This document shows, piece by piece, positions 54,172 to 61,928 of a DNA stretch of 64,000 nucleotides; positions within the stretch are counted from its first letter, which is position 1; each line of letters opens with the position of its first letter. This DNA is from Aromatoleum diolicum. GTDB taxonomy: Bacteria; Pseudomonadota; Gammaproteobacteria; Burkholderiales; Rhodocyclaceae. The position numbers were made by a program, and so were the translations under genes. Under the pieces are notes generated by a model. It searched no databases and had not been told where the DNA came from. It saw only the letters and a list, made by a program, of their open reading frames with translations. The stretch is from assembly GCF_012910955.1 (NCBI RefSeq), contig NZ_WTVQ01000008.1, forward strand, positions 1-64,000. Direction: 5' to 3'.

Positions 54172-54980
54172 CCCAGGTCCAGGAAACCCCCGCCGCCTAC
54201 GCCACGCGCGCCCTCTTCGAACCCATCGCCGGGTTGCTTGCGCGCTTCACGCAAGCCACGCTGCCGGATGGGGCGCAACTCAGCAGCCTGCTTCAGGAAC
54301 TTGCCTCCGGCACCGCCACCGCCGCCGGCCGAACGATCCGTTTCACCCTGCCGAGCGTTGAGGTCACCGCCTATGAGGACCACATCTTCGCCACGGGAGC
54401 GGTGCCCACGCGTGCCGACGACTGGCACGACTTCTTCAACGCGCTCGCGTGGTGCGCGTGGCCGCGGACGAAAGCGGCCTGCAACGCGCTGCACATCGCC
54501 GAACGCCGGGCCCGCAGCGCCGCCGGGCTCCCCGGCCGCGGCCTGCGCCGCGACGCCCTGACGCAGTTCGACGAATGCGGCATCGTCGTTGTCTCCACCG
54601 ACGCCGAAATCCCCGCCTTGCTGGCCGCGCACGAATGGGAGGAAGCCTTCTGGCGGCACCGCAAGCGCCTCATCGACACCACGCGATTCCTCGTCTTCGG
54701 GCACGGCACCTGGGACCAGTTGCGCCAGCCTTTCGTCGGCCTGTGCGCCAAGGCGATCTACCGTGTCGTCGATCCCGCGTGGCTGGCGCTGCCGGACGCG
54801 AGCCGGCAGGTGGAAACCGACGCCTGGCTTGCAGCCTATTTGTCCGATCCCGCGCTGGCGCCGCGCAAGCTTTCGCCGCTGCCGCTGCTGGGGATTCCGG
54901 GGCTTGTGGCGGATAGCGAGGCGGCGAGCTATTACCGCGATACGCGGCAGTTTCGGCCGCGGCGGCTGAGCGTGGGGTAG
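54168..54980 (+). CDS. DUF3025-domain protein
   Basis: 270 residues from ATG 54168; the much longer frame to the left is a shadow of the two preceding genes. DUF3025 pattern: DDWHDFFNALAWCAWPRTKAACNALHI, RDALTQFDECGIVVVSTD, LFGHGTWDQLRQPFVGLCAKAIY-type central motif, and LPLLGIPG near the end. Function unknown; widely distributed in betaproteobacteria. Last of the coupled set. Confidence 0.88.
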   Translation: MTQVQETPAAYATRALFEPIAGLLARFTQATLPDGAQLSSLLQELASGTATAAGRTIRFTLPSVEVTAYEDHIFATGAVPTRADDWHDFFNALAWCAWPRTKAACNALHIAERRARSAAGLPGRGLRRDALTQFDECGIVVVSTDAEIPALLAAHEWEEAFWRHRKRLIDTTRFLVFGHGTWDQLRQPFVGLCAKAIYRVVDPAWLALPDASRQVETDAWLAAYLSDPALAPRKLSPLPLLGIPGLVADSEAASYYRDTRQFRPRRLSVG

Positions 54981-55359
54981 CGGGGCCGGCTGCCGAAAAG
55001 CGCGACGTCGCACACGCGGTCGCGCAGGAACTTGCGACGCGATCGTCGGTGCCGCCACGCGTAACGGTGCAGAAAACCCGGGTCATGGGCGGTCGCAGCG
55101 GAGCGAAGACCGGGGCACACCCGCCATCTTGCGGCGCGAATGTGCATGTCGCGCGCGTCCCCGGCCTCCTTGCGTGCCGGTGGCGAGCTGCGCACGGATC
55201 CCGCCGCCGTGTGTGCGACGACGCACCGACCGCCGCGGTTTGATGCCCCATCCTCTAATCGCGTCTGCACAGCGACTCGAGGCGGATGCGACGAGCTGGT
55301 GGTGTCGGCAACCAGACCGGATTGTTTCGAGCCGCCGCCGGAATAAGAAGGAACCCATC
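54981..55359. other. Intergenic region without a convincing gene
   Basis: About 380 bp between the DUF3025 stop and the phasin-like start. Open frames here are GC-rich shadows with Arg/Ala bias. A promoter for the phasin-like gene is expected near its right end, but no canonical -35/-10 pair stands out. Confidence 0.6.
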
Positions 55360-56166
55360 ATGACAACCCCGGTTCTGTACGCCATCCCAAGTACGGGCGA
55401 ATTCGCCAATAGTGCAGTCCGCAGCACCCGGCCAGAGCTTGCGGCGGTCCACGGACGCGGTCTGAAGTCGGTGCCGGGCGAGCAACTCGGGGGCGCGGTG
55501 CCCCATGGCGGCTTCGTCAGCTCGCAGGCGGGCATCGCCCCGGCGACGGTGCGTAGCGGCAAGGTGCGGGGTTCGGCTTCAAACGATGCGACCGAGTCGG
55601 CGGATGCCGCACGACCCGCCGCACCTTACATGACGCAGGCCCGCACGCAGACGCGCGGCGCAATGCGTAATCCGTTCGCCAATCCGTTCCTGATCTGGAC
55701 GGAACTGGCCATGAAAACCGGCGAGATGATGCTGGCTTCGGCGCAGGTCATCGGCCATCGCACCGAACGTATCGCTGCCGCCGGCACCATGCCGAACGCC
55801 CACGACCTGCACGAATTCAACCTGATGGGGCAGGAAAAGATCGACGCCGCTGTCGAATCGTCCCGGGCCATGACGATGCAGATGATGAAGTTGAATCAGC
55901 AGCTGTGGGCGCGAACGGTCAGGCAGATGCAGGCCGGCGTGGTGGCGATGATGTCGCTCGCGGCGAGTCGCAGCGTCGCCGAGTCGATTGCGCGGCAGGC
56001 GACGCTGGTCCGCACCATGACCCGGTCGGCCGACACGGCTTCGCAGCTTTCCAGGGCCGTCGCCCGGGTCGCCCGAAGCGGGCTCAACCCGATACACGCG
56101 CGGGCAACCGCGAATGCCGAACGGCTCGCCAGGCGCGAGGGCGTAGCGGGAACGAACTCAGACTGA
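55360..56166 (+). CDS. Phasin-like protein
   Basis: 268 residues from ATG 55360 after AAGAAGGAA. A low-complexity N-terminus (about 1-100) precedes an amphipathic helical region (about 105-235) with FLIWTELAMKTGEMMLASAQVIGHRTERIAAAG and LNQQLWARTVRQMQAGVVAMMSLAASRSV, the pattern of phasins and PHA granule-associated proteins. Such proteins coat polyhydroxyalkanoate granules. Moderate confidence because the N-terminal half is unusual. Confidence 0.65.
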   Translation: MTTPVLYAIPSTGEFANSAVRSTRPELAAVHGRGLKSVPGEQLGGAVPHGGFVSSQAGIAPATVRSGKVRGSASNDATESADAARPAAPYMTQARTQTRGAMRNPFANPFLIWTELAMKTGEMMLASAQVIGHRTERIAAAGTMPNAHDLHEFNLMGQEKIDAAVESSRAMTMQMMKLNQQLWARTVRQMQAGVVAMMSLAASRSVAESIARQATLVRTMTRSADTASQLSRAVARVARSGLNPIHARATANAERLARREGVAGTNSD

Positions 56167-56204
56167 GTGGGCTGCTCCTGAGACGTTGGCCGTATGCGTG
56201 CCCG

Positions 56205-57326
56205 TCACAGGTTCCGTTCATCGGTTGGAGCCGGCGCGGCCGCGGCGTTGACCGCTTCTGACTCCGCTGCCTCGAGACGCGCTTCTTCGATCCATTCGCG
56301 CCACACCGCCATCAGGACCGCCAGGATGACCGGCCCGATGAACAGGCCGACCAGTCCGAACGCGGCCAGCCCGCCCAGCACGCCGAACATCACCAGCAGG
56401 AAGGGGATGCGGGTCGCATTGCTGATGACGAGCGGGCGCACCAGGTTATCCACCCAGCTCACCACCAGCGAACCCCACAACAGCAGGCCGATGCCGCCGA
56501 TCATGTCGCCGCTCGCCAGCAGCCAGACGCCGATCGATCCCCAGACGAAGGGTGCGCCGAACGGGATCATCGCGATCAGGGCCGTGACCGCGCCGAGCAG
56601 CACCGGTGCCTGCAGATCCGCCCACCAGTAACCCAGCCCGGCAACGAAGCCCTGCGCCAGCGCGGTGCCGATCAGCCCCCACACCACTGCCTTGGTCATG
56701 CCCCCCACCGCGGCGAGATAGTCGTCGACGCGCGCGCCGAGGAATCGATGCAGGACACGGTGGACCTGGTGCAACACCTGCTCGCCGTCACGGTAGAGGA
56801 AGAACACGGTGATCAGGGCAAAGCCAAGTTTCGCGGCGTTGCGCCCGACGTCTCCCACCAGTGCGACGAGTTGATCCGACCCTTGACGGACCCACTCGGT
56901 CACCTGCGCCCGGAAGGTCTCGGGGTCGCCGGCAATCAGATTGAGCTGATCCTGCAGCCAGCCACCGACCCACGGCAGCGTGCGAATGAACTCCGGCAGC
57001 GCCGGCGGCCCCTGGCCAATGCGCGCGGTGACGGCCGCGAAGGCGGTGGCGATCTCGCCGCGAAACAGGATTGCCAGCCACAGCGCCGGCAGGATGAACG
57101 CCGCGCTGAGGAGCAGCGTCATGACCAGCGCGCTCAGCGTGGATTGCCGCCTGAGGCGTTTTCGCAGGGGCCGGTACAAGGGCCAGGTGGCAAAGGCGAT
57201 GATGATCGCCCACGCCACCGGCACGATGAAGAGATGCAGCACGGCATAGCTCAGCACCAGCAGCCCGCCCAGCAGGAAGCCGAGAATGACACGACGCACG
57301 ACTTTCTCGGCGACTTGATCGATCAT
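56205..57326 (-). CDS. AI-2E-family (PerM/YdiK-type) transporter
   Basis: 373 residues, eight predicted helices. Family marks: VAWAIIIAFATWPLYRPLRKRL near the start, KLGFALITVFFLYRDGEQVLHQVHRVL, GLIGTALAQGFVAGLGYWWADLQAPVLLGAVTALIAMIPF and IGPVILAVLMAVWREW. Substrate unclear for most members (AI-2, ions or acids). Monocistronic between a convergent phasin-like gene and the TyrR-like gene on the same strand. Confidence 0.9.
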   Translation of the reverse strand: MIDQVAEKVVRRVILGFLLGGLLVLSYAVLHLFIVPVAWAIIIAFATWPLYRPLRKRLRRQSTLSALVMTLLLSAAFILPALWLAILFRGEIATAFAAVTARIGQGPPALPEFIRTLPWVGGWLQDQLNLIAGDPETFRAQVTEWVRQGSDQLVALVGDVGRNAAKLGFALITVFFLYRDGEQVLHQVHRVLHRFLGARVDDYLAAVGGMTKAVVWGLIGTALAQGFVAGLGYWWADLQAPVLLGAVTALIAMIPFGAPFVWGSIGVWLLASGDMIGGIGLLLWGSLVVSWVDNLVRPLVISNATRIPFLLVMFGVLGGLAAFGLVGLFIGPVILAVLMAVWREWIEEARLEAAESEAVNAAAAPAPTDERNL

Positions 57327-57379
57327 GGTCCGCTCCGCTGTGGCTCCGTATCGGGGATGGTGGGCTATTTTCCGGCGCC

Positions 57380-58909
57380 TTAACAGATCCCGTAGCGACG
57401 CAGGCGGGCGGCAATTGCCGAGTGCGAGGCGCCGAGCCGCTTGGCCAGTCGCCGGCTGGACGGAAAGTCGCCATACAGGCGCTGCAACAGGTTCTTCTCG
57501 AAGTCGGCGACCGCCTGTTCAAGCGTCGTGATTTCCCCCGTCATGCCTTGCCCGGCGGGGTTTGACGCTTGCGCAAGTTCCAGGTCGTCGGCGCCGATCA
57601 CCAGCCGTTCCGACATCGTCACCGCGCGGAAAATCACGTTCTGAAGCTGTCTTACGTTGCCAGGCCAGGGACTCGCGAGCAACGCGGCGCACGCGGCCGA
57701 CGACAGCCGCATCAGGGGACGCGCCGCCTGTGCGCAGGCCCGCGCGAGGAAGAACTGGGCCAGCGGCAGGATGTCGCCCGGTCGCTCGCGCAGCGGAGGC
57801 ACATGCAGCGTCAGGACATTCAGACGAAACAGCAGGTCCTGGCGAAAATGTCCGCTGGCCACCATATCCTCGAGCGCGCGATGGGTGGCGCTGATGATGC
57901 GCACATTCACTTTGACTTCACGGTCGCCGCCCACCCGTCGGAAGCTGCCGTCGTTGAGGAAGCGCAGCAGCTTGGCCTGCAGGTAGGGCGACATCTCGCC
58001 GATCTCGTCGAGAAACACCGTGCCCCCGTCCGCCAGTTCGAGCAGGCCGGGTTTGCCGCCGCGCAGGGCGCCGGTGAAGGCGCCCGGCGAATAGCCGAAC
58101 AGCTCGCTTTCGGCAAGGTTCTCGGGCAGTGCGGCGCAGTTCAGCGCAAAGAAGGGCTCGGCGCTGCGAGTGCTGCCGGCATGGCAGGCGTGGGCGAGCA
58201 GTTCCTTGCCCGTGCCGGTTTCGCCGGTAATCAGCAGCGGGGCATCGACGAGCGCCATGCGCGCCGCGCGCTGCTTGAGCAGATCGATTTCCGGTGAATT
58301 GCCGAGGATCGCTTCGAAACCGCCCGCGTCGTAATTCTGCAGCGCGCTCAGGCGTTCGCCCATGCGCGTCGGGGCGTGCAGGGTCATCACGGCACCCGCC
58401 ACGCGCCCGCTCGTTTCGTGCAGGGGCAAGGTTTCCAGCATATAGGGTTCGCCGTTGATCTCGATTTCGCGCACCGGCAGGTGATAACCCCCATCGACCA
58501 GCGCGTCCAGCAGTCCCGGATCGCCGATCAGTTGCTGCATCGAACTTGCACGCAGATCGCCTTCCGACATTCCGCTTGCCGTGACGGCGGCGCCGTTGGC
58601 GATGATCACGCGACCACTGGCATCGACGGCAAATACCGGATCGGCCTGCGAGGCCAGCAGGGCGTCCAGATACAAGCGCCGTTGCGCGCCGGGGAGCATG
58701 GCGACGACGTCGACGGTGCGCACACCGGCGATCTGTAACAACTGGCTGCGCAACTTGATGAGTCCGGCTTGATCCAGCGCCGGTGCCTCGATGTGGATGT
58801 ACGGCGGATCGACCTCGACGGCCGTGACGTTGAGCGAGCGCCGCGCGAGTTCCGCCAGGATTTCATGGGCAATGCCAACCCGGTCGTCAAAGTCGATGGC
58901 AATGCGCAT
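57380..58909 (-). CDS. TyrR/PhhR-like regulator (ACT-PAS-AAA+-HTH)
   Basis: 509 residues. N-terminal ACT domain (MRIAIDFDDRVGIAHEILAELARRSLNVTAVEV, about 1-75), PAS domain (about 80-190), AAA+ domain with Walker [17 protein letters not shown] and ELFGYSPGAFTGALRGG, and TyrR-type helix-turn-helix at the end (SSRRLAKRLGASHSAIAARLRRYGIC). GAFTGA is intact, unlike in E. coli TyrR, so this protein should be able to activate sigma54 promoters. It is divergent from dadA, which has a -24/-12 promoter. Confidence 0.9.
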   Translation of the reverse strand: MRIAIDFDDRVGIAHEILAELARRSLNVTAVEVDPPYIHIEAPALDQAGLIKLRSQLLQIAGVRTVDVVAMLPGAQRRLYLDALLASQADPVFAVDASGRVIIANGAAVTASGMSEGDLRASSMQQLIGDPGLLDALVDGGYHLPVREIEINGEPYMLETLPLHETSGRVAGAVMTLHAPTRMGERLSALQNYDAGGFEAILGNSPEIDLLKQRAARMALVDAPLLITGETGTGKELLAHACHAGSTRSAEPFFALNCAALPENLAESELFGYSPGAFTGALRGGKPGLLELADGGTVFLDEIGEMSPYLQAKLLRFLNDGSFRRVGGDREVKVNVRIISATHRALEDMVASGHFRQDLLFRLNVLTLHVPPLRERPGDILPLAQFFLARACAQAARPLMRLSSAACAALLASPWPGNVRQLQNVIFRAVTMSERLVIGADDLELAQASNPAGQGMTGEITTLEQAVADFEKNLLQRLYGDFPSSRRLAKRLGASHSAIAARLRRYGIC

Positions 58910-58937
58910 GCCGCCTCCTGTATCGATATCTGAACAG

Positions 58938-58955
58938 TGTGTTTAAAATGATACA
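58938..58955. promoter_or_regulatory. Candidate TyrR-type box (TGT-N12-ACA)
   Basis: TGTGTTTAAAATGATACA keeps the TGT-N12-ACA frame of TyrR boxes (consensus TGTAAA-N6-TTTACA) and has AGTGT/ACACT outer symmetry. It lies 29 bp from the regulator start and about 150-165 bp upstream of the dadA -24/-12 promoter. A weaker match (CGTAAA-N6-TTTTAA) is near 59071. Confidence 0.4.
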
Positions 58956-59101
58956 CTAAATACAAGTTATTGATCGGATGGGAAATTTCATGAATAGCGG
59001 GGTGCTGGCCGGCGGTTTGCGTATTGATTTACGTACACACACGAACCCGCTGAAGATCCTTGCTTTCGCGTAAATATCTGTTTTAATGGAAGTTTATTTG
59101 T

Positions 59102-59117
59102 TGGCACAGGCGTTGCT
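59102..59117 (+). promoter_or_regulatory. Sigma54 (-24/-12) promoter of dadA
   Basis: TGGCACAGGCGTTGCT fits TGGCAC-N5-TTGCT with GG (59103-59104) and GC (59115-59116) separated by 10 bp. The predicted transcript starts near 59128 and the dadA RBS AAGGAG is at 59179-59184. The divergent TyrR/PhhR-like protein with GAFTGA is the natural activator. Confidence 0.75.
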
Positions 59118-59191
59118 ACACACCCTTGAATCCAGTCGGGTCACGTCGCTTCCGCGGCGCAGGACCACGCACAAAATCAAGGAGAAATGGC

Positions 59192-60445
59192 ATGCATGTT
59201 CTCGTACTCGGCAGTGGTGTCATCGGGACCACCATCGCCTATTACCTCGCCCGAGCCGGGCACCAGGTCAGCGTGGTCGATCGGCAGCCGGGGCCGGCAC
59301 TGGAGACCAGCTACGCCAATGCCGGTGAAGTCTCCCCCGGCTACTCGGCGCCGTGGGCGGGCCCCGGCGTGCCGCTGAAGGCGATCAAGTGGATGCTGAT
59401 GCATCACAGCCCGCTGGTCATCAAGCCGATGCTCGACCCCGCGATGTGGCGCTGGGGCATGTCGATGCTGCGCAACTGCACGGAGGCGCGCTACCGCGTC
59501 AACAAGAGCCGCATGGTGCGGCTCGCCGAGTACAGCCGCGACTGTCTCAAGGAACTGCGCGCCGATACCGGCATCCGCTACGACGAGCGCAGCCACGGTA
59601 CGCTGCAGCTGTTCCGCACGCAGAAACAGCTCGACGGCGTCGGCAAGGACGTCGAGATCCTCAAGCAGTACGGCGTGCCGTTCCAGGTGCTGGAAGGAAA
59701 CGCCTACCTCAAGTACGAGCCGGCGCTGGCGCTGGTCAAGGACAAGTTCGTCGGCGCGCTGCGCCTGCCGGGCGACGAAACCGGCGACTGCTTCAAGTTC
59801 ACCCGGAACCTCGCCACGATGGCCGAATCCCTCGGCGCGACATTTCGCTTCGGCGTAAATATTCGCGGCATCGAGCGCACAGGGGATCGCATCACCGGCG
59901 TGCGCACCGACGCCGGCGTGCTCACCGCGGACAAGTACATCCTCGCGCTGGGCAGCTATTCGTCGCAGTTGCTCAAGCCGATCGGCATCGACATCCCGGT
60001 CTATCCGGTCAAGGGCTACTCGATCACGGTGCCAATCGGCGATGCCGCGATGGCGCCCGAATCGACGATCATGGACGAGACCCACAAGGTCGCCGTGACG
60101 CGCCTGGGTGACCGCATCCGGGTCGGCGGCACGGCGCAGCTGTCGGGCTTCGACCTGCATCTGGACGCGCCCCGTCGCCGCACTCTGGAGTTCGTGGTGG
60201 GCGACCTTTTCCCCAAAGGCGGCGACATCGCCCAGGCCGAATTCTGGACCGGCCTGCGGCCGATGACGCCCGACGGCACGCCGATCATCGGCAAGACGCG
60301 CTACCCCAACCTGTACCTCAGCACCGGTCATGGAACGCTCGGCTGGACCATGGCCGCCGGCACCGGCCGGGTCATGGCCGACCTGGTCAGCGGCCGCAGT
60401 CCCGACATCAGCATCGACGACCTCGGCGTCGCCCGCTACGCCTGA
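59192..60445 (+). CDS. dadA: D-amino acid dehydrogenase small subunit
   Basis: 417 residues from ATG 59192. FAD-binding GxGxxG motif [32 protein letters not shown], typical Dad[28 protein letters not shown], and C-terminal [39 protein letters not shown]. It oxidises D-alanine and other D-amino acids to keto acids, passing electrons to the respiratory chain. Followed 42 bp later by an alanine symporter gene, so uptake and oxidation are coupled. Confidence 0.95.
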   Translation: MHVLVLGSGVIGTTIAYYLARAGHQVSVVDRQPGPALETSYANAGEVSPGYSAPWAGPGVPLKAIKWMLMHHSPLVIKPMLDPAMWRWGMSMLRNCTEARYRVNKSRMVRLAEYSRDCLKELRADTGIRYDERSHGTLQLFRTQKQLDGVGKDVEILKQYGVPFQVLEGNAYLKYEPALALVKDKFVGALRLPGDETGDCFKFTRNLATMAESLGATFRFGVNIRGIERTGDRITGVRTDAGVLTADKYILALGSYSSQLLKPIGIDIPVYPVKGYSITVPIGDAAMAPESTIMDETHKVAVTRLGDRIRVGGTAQLSGFDLHLDAPRRRTLEFVVGDLFPKGGDIAQAEFWTGLRPMTPDGTPIIGKTRYPNLYLSTGHGTLGWTMAAGTGRVMADLVSGRSPDISIDDLGVARYA

Positions 60446-60487
60446 CCCCCGCATAGTCCCTCGCAACGCACCTAACGGAGACAACCC

Positions 60488-61873
60488 ATGGAAACACTTA
60501 CGCAGCTTGTCACGGCGATCAACGACCTCGTGTGGGGGCCGCCGATGCTGATCGCGATTCTTGGTACCGGCCTGTTCCTGCAGTTGCGCCTCAAGTTCAT
60601 GCCGGTGACCAAGATCATCGCCGGCTTCGTCATGGTCTGGCGCGGACGCAAGGCGGCACCCGGCGCGCCCGGCGAAATTACGCCCTACGCCGCGCTCATG
60701 ACAGCCCTGGCGGCAACGGTCGGGACCGGCAATATCGCCGGTGTCGCCACCGCCATCGCTGTCGGCGGGCCCGGTGCGATGTTCTGGATGTGGATGACCG
60801 CGCTGGTCGGCATGGCCACCAAATATGCCGAAGTGCTGCTTGCGGTGCATTACCGCGAAACCGATGACCGCGGCGAGCACGTCGGCGGGCCGATGTACGC
60901 GATCAAGAACGGTCTCGGCCGCCACTGGCGCTGGCTTGGCGCGGCATTCGCGCTGTTCGGCGGCCTCGCCGGCTTCGGTATCGGCAACATGGTCCAGTCG
61001 AACAGCATCGCTGGCGCGCTGGAAGCCGGTTTCGGCATCGAACCGTGGGTGTCCGGTGTCGTGATGGCGGTATTCACCGGCGGCGTGCTGCTCGGCGGGG
61101 TCAAGCGCATCGGCGCGGTGGCGGAAAAACTGGTGCCGTTCATGTGCATCGGTTATGTCGTCGCGTCCCTGACGGTGCTTGGCATCTATGCCGATCAGAT
61201 TCCCGCGGCCTTTTCGCTGATCCTTTCGAGCGCCTTCAGCCCTGCGGCGGCAACGGGCGGTTTCGCCGGTGCTGCGGTGATGATGGCGATGCGCTACGGC
61301 GTGGCGCGCGGCATCTTCTCGAACGAAGCCGGCCTCGGCACCGCAGGAATTGCCCAGGCCGCCGGCCAGACCAGGAATCCGGTCGAGTCCGGCCTGGTGG
61401 GCATGATGGGTACCTTCATCGACACCATCATCGTGTGCACCATGACCGGCCTGGTGCTGATCGTGACCGGCGTCTGGAGCAGCGGCCTCAAGGGCGCGGC
61501 ACTGAGTTCGAGCGCCTTCGTCACCGCATTCCCGGGTTTTGGCGGCCAGTTCCTGGCCATCGCGCTGGCGATCTTCGCCTTCACCACCATCCTCGGCTGG
61601 GCGTACTACGGCGAGAAGTGCTGGGAGTACCTGTTCGGCACGTCGGTCGAAAAACCCTACCGCGTGCTGTGGACGCTGTTTGTGCTGGTCGGCGCCGTGA
61701 CGCAACTCGACTTCGTGTGGCTGGTCGCCGACACGCTGAATGCCTTCATGGCGATCCCGAACCTGATCTCCTTGCTGCTTCTGTCACCGATCGTGGCAAA
61801 ACTGACGCAGGACTACTTTGCCGAGCGTCGTATTCCAGTCGGCCGGGCGGTGGTCGGCGAGGTGTCGCGCTAA
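60488..61873 (+). CDS. Alanine:cation symporter (AGCS family)
   Basis: 461 residues, RBS GGAGACAACCC. AGCS marks: GTGLFLQLRLKFMP near the start, TALAATVGTGNIAGVATAIAVGGPGAMFWMW, HVGGPMYAIKNGL, FSNEAGLGTAGIAQAA and FAFTTILGWAYYGEKCWEYLFG. Sodium- or proton-linked uptake of alanine or glycine. Co-transcribed with dadA; D- or L-alanine use. Confidence 0.94.
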   Translation: METLTQLVTAINDLVWGPPMLIAILGTGLFLQLRLKFMPVTKIIAGFVMVWRGRKAAPGAPGEITPYAALMTALAATVGTGNIAGVATAIAVGGPGAMFWMWMTALVGMATKYAEVLLAVHYRETDDRGEHVGGPMYAIKNGLGRHWRWLGAAFALFGGLAGFGIGNMVQSNSIAGALEAGFGIEPWVSGVVMAVFTGGVLLGGVKRIGAVAEKLVPFMCIGYVVASLTVLGIYADQIPAAFSLILSSAFSPAAATGGFAGAAVMMAMRYGVARGIFSNEAGLGTAGIAQAAGQTRNPVESGLVGMMGTFIDTIIVCTMTGLVLIVTGVWSSGLKGAALSSSAFVTAFPGFGGQFLAIALAIFAFTTILGWAYYGEKCWEYLFGTSVEKPYRVLWTLFVLVGAVTQLDFVWLVADTLNAFMAIPNLISLLLLSPIVAKLTQDYFAERRIPVGRAVVGEVSR

Positions 61874-61928
61874 GGCCGCGGTTCAACTGCAGCGACCCCG
61901 GTTACTCGCGCCGCAGGGGCCGCTACAG

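Noticed and set aside
59071-59088. Second TyrR box (CGTAAA-N6-TTTTAA)
   Set aside because: Only partial agreement with TGTAAA-N6-TTTACA and AT-rich surroundings make chance likely.
59177-61705. 842-residue open frame on the minus strand
   Set aside because: Antisense to dadA and the alanine symporter, which are certain; His/Arg/Gly-rich shadow.
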